Notes under the pieces: model-generated
What the model saw: the letters and a program-made list of their open reading frames with translations, nothing else
Database searches by the model: none
Told to the model about the DNA's origin: nothing
Part shown: one piece after another, positions 60,828 to 64,000 of the stretch
Position numbering within the stretch: the first letter of the stretch is position 1
Layout of the letters: each line of letters begins with the position of its first letter
Origin: UBA9145 sp964343795
GTDB taxonomy: Bacteria > Pseudomonadota > Gammaproteobacteria > Pseudomonadales > Pseudohongiellaceae
Direction of reading: 5' to 3'
Assembly: GCA_964343795.1 (NCBI GenBank)
Contig: CAYFKD010000001.1
Coordinates: 310,001-374,000 of the forward strand
DNA length: 64,000 nucleotides
Program-made: the position numbers and the translations under genes

Positions 60828-61535
60828 TTAGTCACCCTCTTTAGGAGCTTCGTCCTCGCCCTTGTCACCGTCATCGGCTTTCTCTTCGCCAGCGGGCGCT
60901 TCTTCACCCTCGGCTTCGGCAGCTTCGACTTCCGGCTCTTCTTCAACTTCGGCACGGGGCGCCTGTACGATGGCAACGGAGAGATCGCTCTCATCGCCGT
61001 GGCTCAGGGCCACGCTGGTCACGCCTTCAGGAAGGGTAACCTCGGACAGGTGAATGGAGTCGCCGATGTCCAGCTCCAGCAGATCCACCTCGATAAATTC
61101 CGGAAGATCCTTGGGCAGACAGGTGACCTCGATCTCGGTAAGGGTCTTCAGTACATTACCGCCACCGAGCTTTACGCCCTTACACTTCTCTTCATTGATG
61201 AAGTGGATGGGCACGTTTACGTGAATCTCCTCATCCGCTCGCACGCGTTGAAAATCCGCATGCATGATGAACGGCCTGGCCGGATGCCGCTGCAGGTCCT
61301 TGATAACAGCCTGCTGCTTTTTCTTGCCTATATTCAGGGTAATGATATGAGAGAAAAAAGCCTCGTTCTCCGTGGCATGGAGAATATCCTTGTGAGGGAT
61401 GCTCAGCGACACGGGATCTTCACCCCCGCCATATAAAATAGCGGGTATTTTGTCTTCAAGACGACGGAGGCGGCGGCTCGCACCTTTCCCTCCAAGCGTC
61501 CTGATCTCGCAATCTAATTCGAACTCTGCAGACAT
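60828..61535 (-). CDS. rplY: 50S ribosomal protein L25, CTC form
   Basis: A 235-residue L25/CTC protein binding 5S rRNA: N-terminal ELDCEIRTLGGKGASRRLRR, ILYGGGEDPVSLSIPHKDIL, then a C-terminal domain ending in an unusually acidic 50-residue tail (EVEEEPEVEAAEAEGEEAPA). AAGGAGAC precedes the ATG. The long tail is a common extension in this form. Confidence 0.96.
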   Translation of the reverse strand: MSAEFELDCEIRTLGGKGASRRLRRLEDKIPAILYGGGEDPVSLSIPHKDILHATENEAFFSHIITLNIGKKKQQAVIKDLQRHPARPFIMHADFQRVRADEEIHVNVPIHFINEEKCKGVKLGGGNVLKTLTEIEVTCLPKDLPEFIEVDLLELDIGDSIHLSEVTLPEGVTSVALSHGDESDLSVAIVQAPRAEVEEEPEVEAAEAEGEEAPAGEEKADDGDKGEDEAPKEGD

Positions 61536-61557
61536 GAGAATGTCTCCTTAATTACTC

Positions 61558-61582
61558 TGAAAAATCTGCGACCGATTTTTCA
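61558..61582 (-). promoter_or_regulatory. Inverted repeat in the rplY leader
   Basis: TGAAAAATC and its complement flank a 7-base loop (TGCGACC), starting 23 bp before the rplY ATG. It is a perfect 9-bp stem in the 5' region and may be a leader hairpin or an operator. It might also be part of the terminator complex of prs; its low GC content argues against a strong hairpin. Confidence 0.45.
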
Positions 61583-61588
61583 AAGGGT

Positions 61589-61625
61589 TAAAAAATGGCT
61601 TCGTCCAATTCTCTTGAACGAAGCC
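61589..61625 (-). terminator. Intrinsic terminator of prs
   Basis: On the minus strand the stem GGCTTCGT / ACGAAGCC (8 bp, 13-base loop) is followed by ATTTTTTAA, a proper U-tract. It is 28 bp past the prs stop, so prs expression ends here and rplY would rely on its own promoter or on read-through. Confidence 0.88.
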
Positions 61626-61652
61626 GGTGTTGTATCCGCGCTTTATTCGACT

Positions 61653-62603
61653 TCAGGTGTTGTCGAACATCGCGCTGATGGATTCTTCGTTGCTTACCCT
61701 GCGTATGGACTCGGCCAGCAATTTCGCCATGGATAACTGGCGAATCCGCTTGCACTTGCTTGCATCCTCACGCAGGGGAATAGTATCTGTAACCACCAGC
61801 TCATCCAGGTTTGAGCTGTCTATATTTGCTATTGCCGGTCCCGACAACACCGGGTGCGTACAATAGGCCACGACTTTCTTGGCGCCGTGTTCTTTCAGGG
61901 CGTCCGCCGCCTTGCACAGGGTACCGGCGGTATCCACCATGTCGTCCACGATAAGGCAGCTGCGTCCTTCGACGTCACCGATAATGTGCATAACCTGGGC
62001 TTCGTTAGCCGAGGGTCGCCGCTTGTCGATGATGGCCAGGTCTACATGCAGCTGTTTCGCCACTGCCCGGGCCCGAACCACACCACCGACGTCCGGTGAT
62101 ACCACGATCAGGTTCTTGTAGCGCTGTCTCTCGATATCGTCAGTCAGTACCGGTGAACCGTATACGTTGTCCACCGGGATACTGAAAAACCCCTGGATCT
62201 GCTCGGCGTGCAGGTCTACGGTGAGTACCCGGTTTACCCCTACCGCACTGATCATGTCGGCAACTACCTTGGCACTGATCGCCACCCGGGCGGATCTTAC
62301 CCGGCGATCCTGCCTGGCATAGCCGTAATAGGGAATTACCGCAGTAATCCGGTTGGCCGAGGCGCGATGCAGGGCATCTGCCATCAACAACAACTCCATG
62401 ATGTTGTCGTTGGTGGGTGCGCAAGTCGGCTGAATGACGAATACATCCTTGCCGCGCACGTTCTCGTTCAATTCGACCGAGATTTCACCGTCGCTGAATT
62501 TGTCGATACTGGCGTACCCCATGGATACACCAATGTTGCGGGCTATAGCTTCGGCCAACGCCGGGTTGGCGTTGCCCGAAAACACCATCAGGTTGTTAGC
62601 CAC
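61653..62603 (-). CDS. prs: Ribose-phosphate pyrophosphokinase
   Basis: A 316-residue PRPP synthase: DGEISVELNENVRGKDVFVI, ATP loop and PYYGYARQDRR, TVDLHAEQIQGFFSIPVDNV, and the PRPP site CLIVDDMVDTAGTLCKAADA. It joins ATP and ribose 5-phosphate to make PRPP for nucleotides, histidine and tryptophan. Placed downstream of tRNA-Gln (33 bp) and closed by a terminator. Confidence 0.97.
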   Translation of the reverse strand: MANNLMVFSGNANPALAEAIARNIGVSMGYASIDKFSDGEISVELNENVRGKDVFVIQPTCAPTNDNIMELLLMADALHRASANRITAVIPYYGYARQDRRVRSARVAISAKVVADMISAVGVNRVLTVDLHAEQIQGFFSIPVDNVYGSPVLTDDIERQRYKNLIVVSPDVGGVVRARAVAKQLHVDLAIIDKRRPSANEAQVMHIIGDVEGRSCLIVDDMVDTAGTLCKAADALKEHGAKKVVAYCTHPVLSGPAIANIDSSNLDELVVTDTIPLREDASKCKRIRQLSMAKLLAESIRRVSNEESISAMFDNT

Positions 62604-62635
62604 GAAAAATCCCTTTGCTCGGTCTGATCAATGTT

Positions 62636-62710
62636 TGGCTGGGGTGGCTGGATTCGAACCAACGAATGCAAGGATCAAAACCTTGTGCCTTACCACTTGG
62701 CGACACCCCA
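62636..62710 (-). tRNA. tRNA-Gln (TTG)
   Basis: Minus strand: acceptor TGGGGTG with CACCCCA, D-arm CGCCAAGTGGTAAGGC-like, anticodon arm CAAGG-TTTTGAT-CCTTG (anticodon TTG), T-arm TTGGTTCGAATCCAG, discriminator G and an encoded CCA. The T1-A72 start is the usual one for tRNA-Gln. It is the expected gene between ispE and prs. Confidence 0.95.
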
Positions 62711-62728
62711 ATAAACTCTTGCTTCTTT

Positions 62729-62734
62729 ATTATA
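62729..62734 (-). promoter_or_regulatory. Likely -10 box of the tRNA-Gln/prs unit
   Basis: A perfect TATAAT on the minus strand lies 18 bases before the tRNA 5' end. No good -35 hexamer is seen at 16-18 bp spacing, so the call rests on the -10 alone. An imperfect hairpin (GGGAGCC with GGCTCCC, 12-base loop) between ispE and this box may separate the transcripts. Confidence 0.45.
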
Positions 62735-62788
62735 GTTCTTACTGCCGGGAGCCTGGACAGAGGCCGGCTCCCCGAACAGGCGCTAATT

Positions 62789-63643
62789 TTATGCGCCCAT
62801 GCCTTCTTGTTCCAGCCTGTTAATCCCCCTGGCGACGAAACTCTTCGCGGTGACGGGCATTTCCCGTTGTGCCGCTATGGCGGACTCCTGGTCGGGAAAA
62901 TCGAGAAATACGCTGGCACCGGTTCCCGACATGCGGGGCGCGCCGTAACGTGACAGGTAATTCAGGGCTTCGTCGACTTCCGGATAGAGTGCGCGGGTCA
63001 CCGATTCGCAGTCATTTCGGGCCCCGGCCGCCAGAAAGTCGGCAATTTTGATGGCTGGGGAGTTTCGTGTCAAATTTTCCTGGGTGAATACGAGCCCCGT
63101 ATCTACCGTGCAATCCGGGGTGACCACCAGGTACCAGCGGGCCGGCAATTCCAGGGCCTGCAGCCGTTCTCCAACCCCTTCGGCCCAGGCACTGTGGCCC
63201 TGGACGAATACCGGCACGTCGGCGCCCAGGCCGAGGCCAATTTCGGCCAGCCGGGTCCGGTCCAGGCCCAGCTGCCACAGCTGGTTCAGGGCGAGCAGTG
63301 TGGTGGCGGCGTTGCTGCTGCCACCGCCGAGGCCGCCGCCTGGTGGAATGCGCTTGTGCAGGGAGATCTCCACTCCGAGCCGGGGATTGCGACGCAGAGG
63401 CGCCAGGGCATCGACCGCGGCCAGCACCAGGTTCTGTTCGCTGGGAATCGCGGCGCTGTATTGGGTGGGACTGGTATGGAGGGCAATCACATCGCCTTTC
63501 CGCAGGGTGAATTCCATGTCATCGCCGTATTCCAGTAGTTGAAACACGGTCTGCAACTCGTGGTAACCATCACTGCGGCGTCCGGTAATGTGGAGAAACA
63601 GGTTGAGCTTGGCGGGCGCCACCAGGCTGAGGGTGGATGGCAT
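62789..63643 (-). CDS. ispE: 4-(cytidine 5'-diphospho)-2-C-methyl-D-erythritol kinase
   Basis: A 284-residue GHMP kinase of the methylerythritol phosphate isoprenoid route. Motifs: APAKLNLFLHITGRRSDGYH at the N terminus, the ATP motif PPGGGLGGGSSNAATTL and MSGTGASVFLDF near the C terminus. Its ATG overlaps the lolB stop by one base, as expected for the coupled pair in gammaproteobacteria. Confidence 0.96.
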   Translation of the reverse strand: MPSTLSLVAPAKLNLFLHITGRRSDGYHELQTVFQLLEYGDDMEFTLRKGDVIALHTSPTQYSAAIPSEQNLVLAAVDALAPLRRNPRLGVEISLHKRIPPGGGLGGGSSNAATTLLALNQLWQLGLDRTRLAEIGLGLGADVPVFVQGHSAWAEGVGERLQALELPARWYLVVTPDCTVDTGLVFTQENLTRNSPAIKIADFLAAGARNDCESVTRALYPEVDEALNYLSRYGAPRMSGTGASVFLDFPDQESAIAAQREMPVTAKSFVARGINRLEQEGMGA

Positions 63644-64000
63644 TAGTCGCTGTCACCCTCCAGGGTCCAGTTGATTCCCACGAAGCGGAGGCGAATGTCA
63701 TTTCGGGGGCGCGTGATATCGATGCGCCTTGGCAGGGTTAGCTCATCGTACTGACGAATGTCCAGATAACTCACTGTCCATTCGTCCTGGTTGAATTGCA
63801 CGAGCTGGTTCAGTTCATTAAAGCTGAGATTGTTGCTGTTTCCCGGTGCGGGTAATCCCCTTACCCAGTACTCAAGGTGCGAAACCGGCAGCTCATAGCC
63901 CAGTTGTTGCAGGATAAGGTCCTCCGGAGTAGGCGCGGTCAGCACCTCGCCATCATGTTCCATGGCGACGGAACCCGGTCTACCGGTGATCAGGGTATTG
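63643..64000 (-). CDS. lolB: Outer-membrane lipoprotein localisation factor (5' end outside window)
   Basis: The C-terminal 119 residues or so of LolB, the outer-membrane receptor that accepts lipoproteins from LolA. Family features: LQQLGYELPVSHLEYWVRGL, GNSNNLSFNELNQLVQFNQ, DEWTVSYLDIRQYDELTLPR and RLRFVGINWTL. The frame is open to the window end (GSVAMEHDG upstream of the first Met), so the start and lipobox are beyond 64000. Confidence 0.9.
   Translation of the reverse strand, partial: NTLITGRPGSVAMEHDGEVLTAPTPEDLILQQLGYELPVSHLEYWVRGLPAPGNSNNLSFNELNQLVQFNQDEWTVSYLDIRQYDELTLPRRIDITRPRNDIRLRFVGINWTLEGDSD

Noticed and set aside
59868..61436. Open frame of 522 codons on the plus strand
   Set aside because: It runs antisense through ychF, pth and rplY, has no family likeness, and the three housekeeping genes are certain.

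Overview
The window is a chromosomal stretch of a Gram-negative bacterium, most likely an aerobic, heterotrophic (probably marine) gammaproteobacterium. The strongest taxonomic signal is the right end, where lolB, ispE, tRNA-Gln, prs, rplY, pth and ychF lie in the order usual for Gammaproteobacteria. Lipoprotein signals, twin-arginine (Tat) signals, c-type cytochromes and an RND pump confirm a double-membrane cell. No insertion sequence, integrase, prophage gene or CRISPR array was found. Both ends cut a gene: korA on the left, lolB on the right.

Layout. 0-2.7 kb: a two-subunit 2-oxoacid:ferredoxin oxidoreductase (korAB). 2.7-9.6 kb: a deazaflavin-nitroreductase-like protein, a Tat-exported gluconate-dehydrogenase-type small subunit overlapping its GMC flavoenzyme, then an acyltransferase, an adenylate-forming ligase and an MFS exporter on one strand. 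9.7-11.7 kb: an exported protein of a family present three times in the window, a DUF6152 protein, a 42-bp palindromic terminator and a 331-bp nested inverted repeat. 11.7-29 kb: mostly exported or membrane proteins (HupE module, sialidase-like propeller, DUF6351 hydrolase, CapA-like protein, DUF4159, TonB-C-terminal protein), a sigma factor with a membrane partner, chorismate lyase, a fused CoA-transferase, a K+-channel-like protein, and a class III cyclase fused to a degenerate HD-GYP domain. A 48-bp synonymous copy of the cyclase's 3' end lies beside it.

29-37 kb: a GntR/FadR-type regulator with a well-formed promoter and two tandem operators, followed on the same strand by an RND adaptor, an RND permease and a hybrid histidine kinase. 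37-49.8 kb: exported hydrolases, a LysE-type exporter, a Tat-exported amidohydrolase divergent from a tightly coupled symporter / omega-aminotransferase / semialdehyde dehydrogenase operon (beta-alanine-type catabolism), and an exported VOC plus RidA pair. 50-53.3 kb: a complete quinoprotein amine dehydrogenase operon of mauB-E-D-A type with a small cytochrome c and no mauG. 53.5-58.5 kb: a Tat-exported enolase-superfamily enzyme, an exported esterase and a MASE1 hybrid kinase. 58.6-64 kb: tRNA-Met, a second pair of the structured repeats seen near 11.4 kb, then the housekeeping block.

Taken together, the accessory part reads as the equipment of a cell that attacks small organic molecules in the periplasm (amines, esters, amides, alcohols or sugar acids) and feeds the products into CoA-ester and 2-oxoacid metabolism. 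The least explained signals are the four similar stem-in-stem noncoding elements arranged as two inverted pairs about 47 kb apart, and the synonymous duplicate of the cyclase 3' end.
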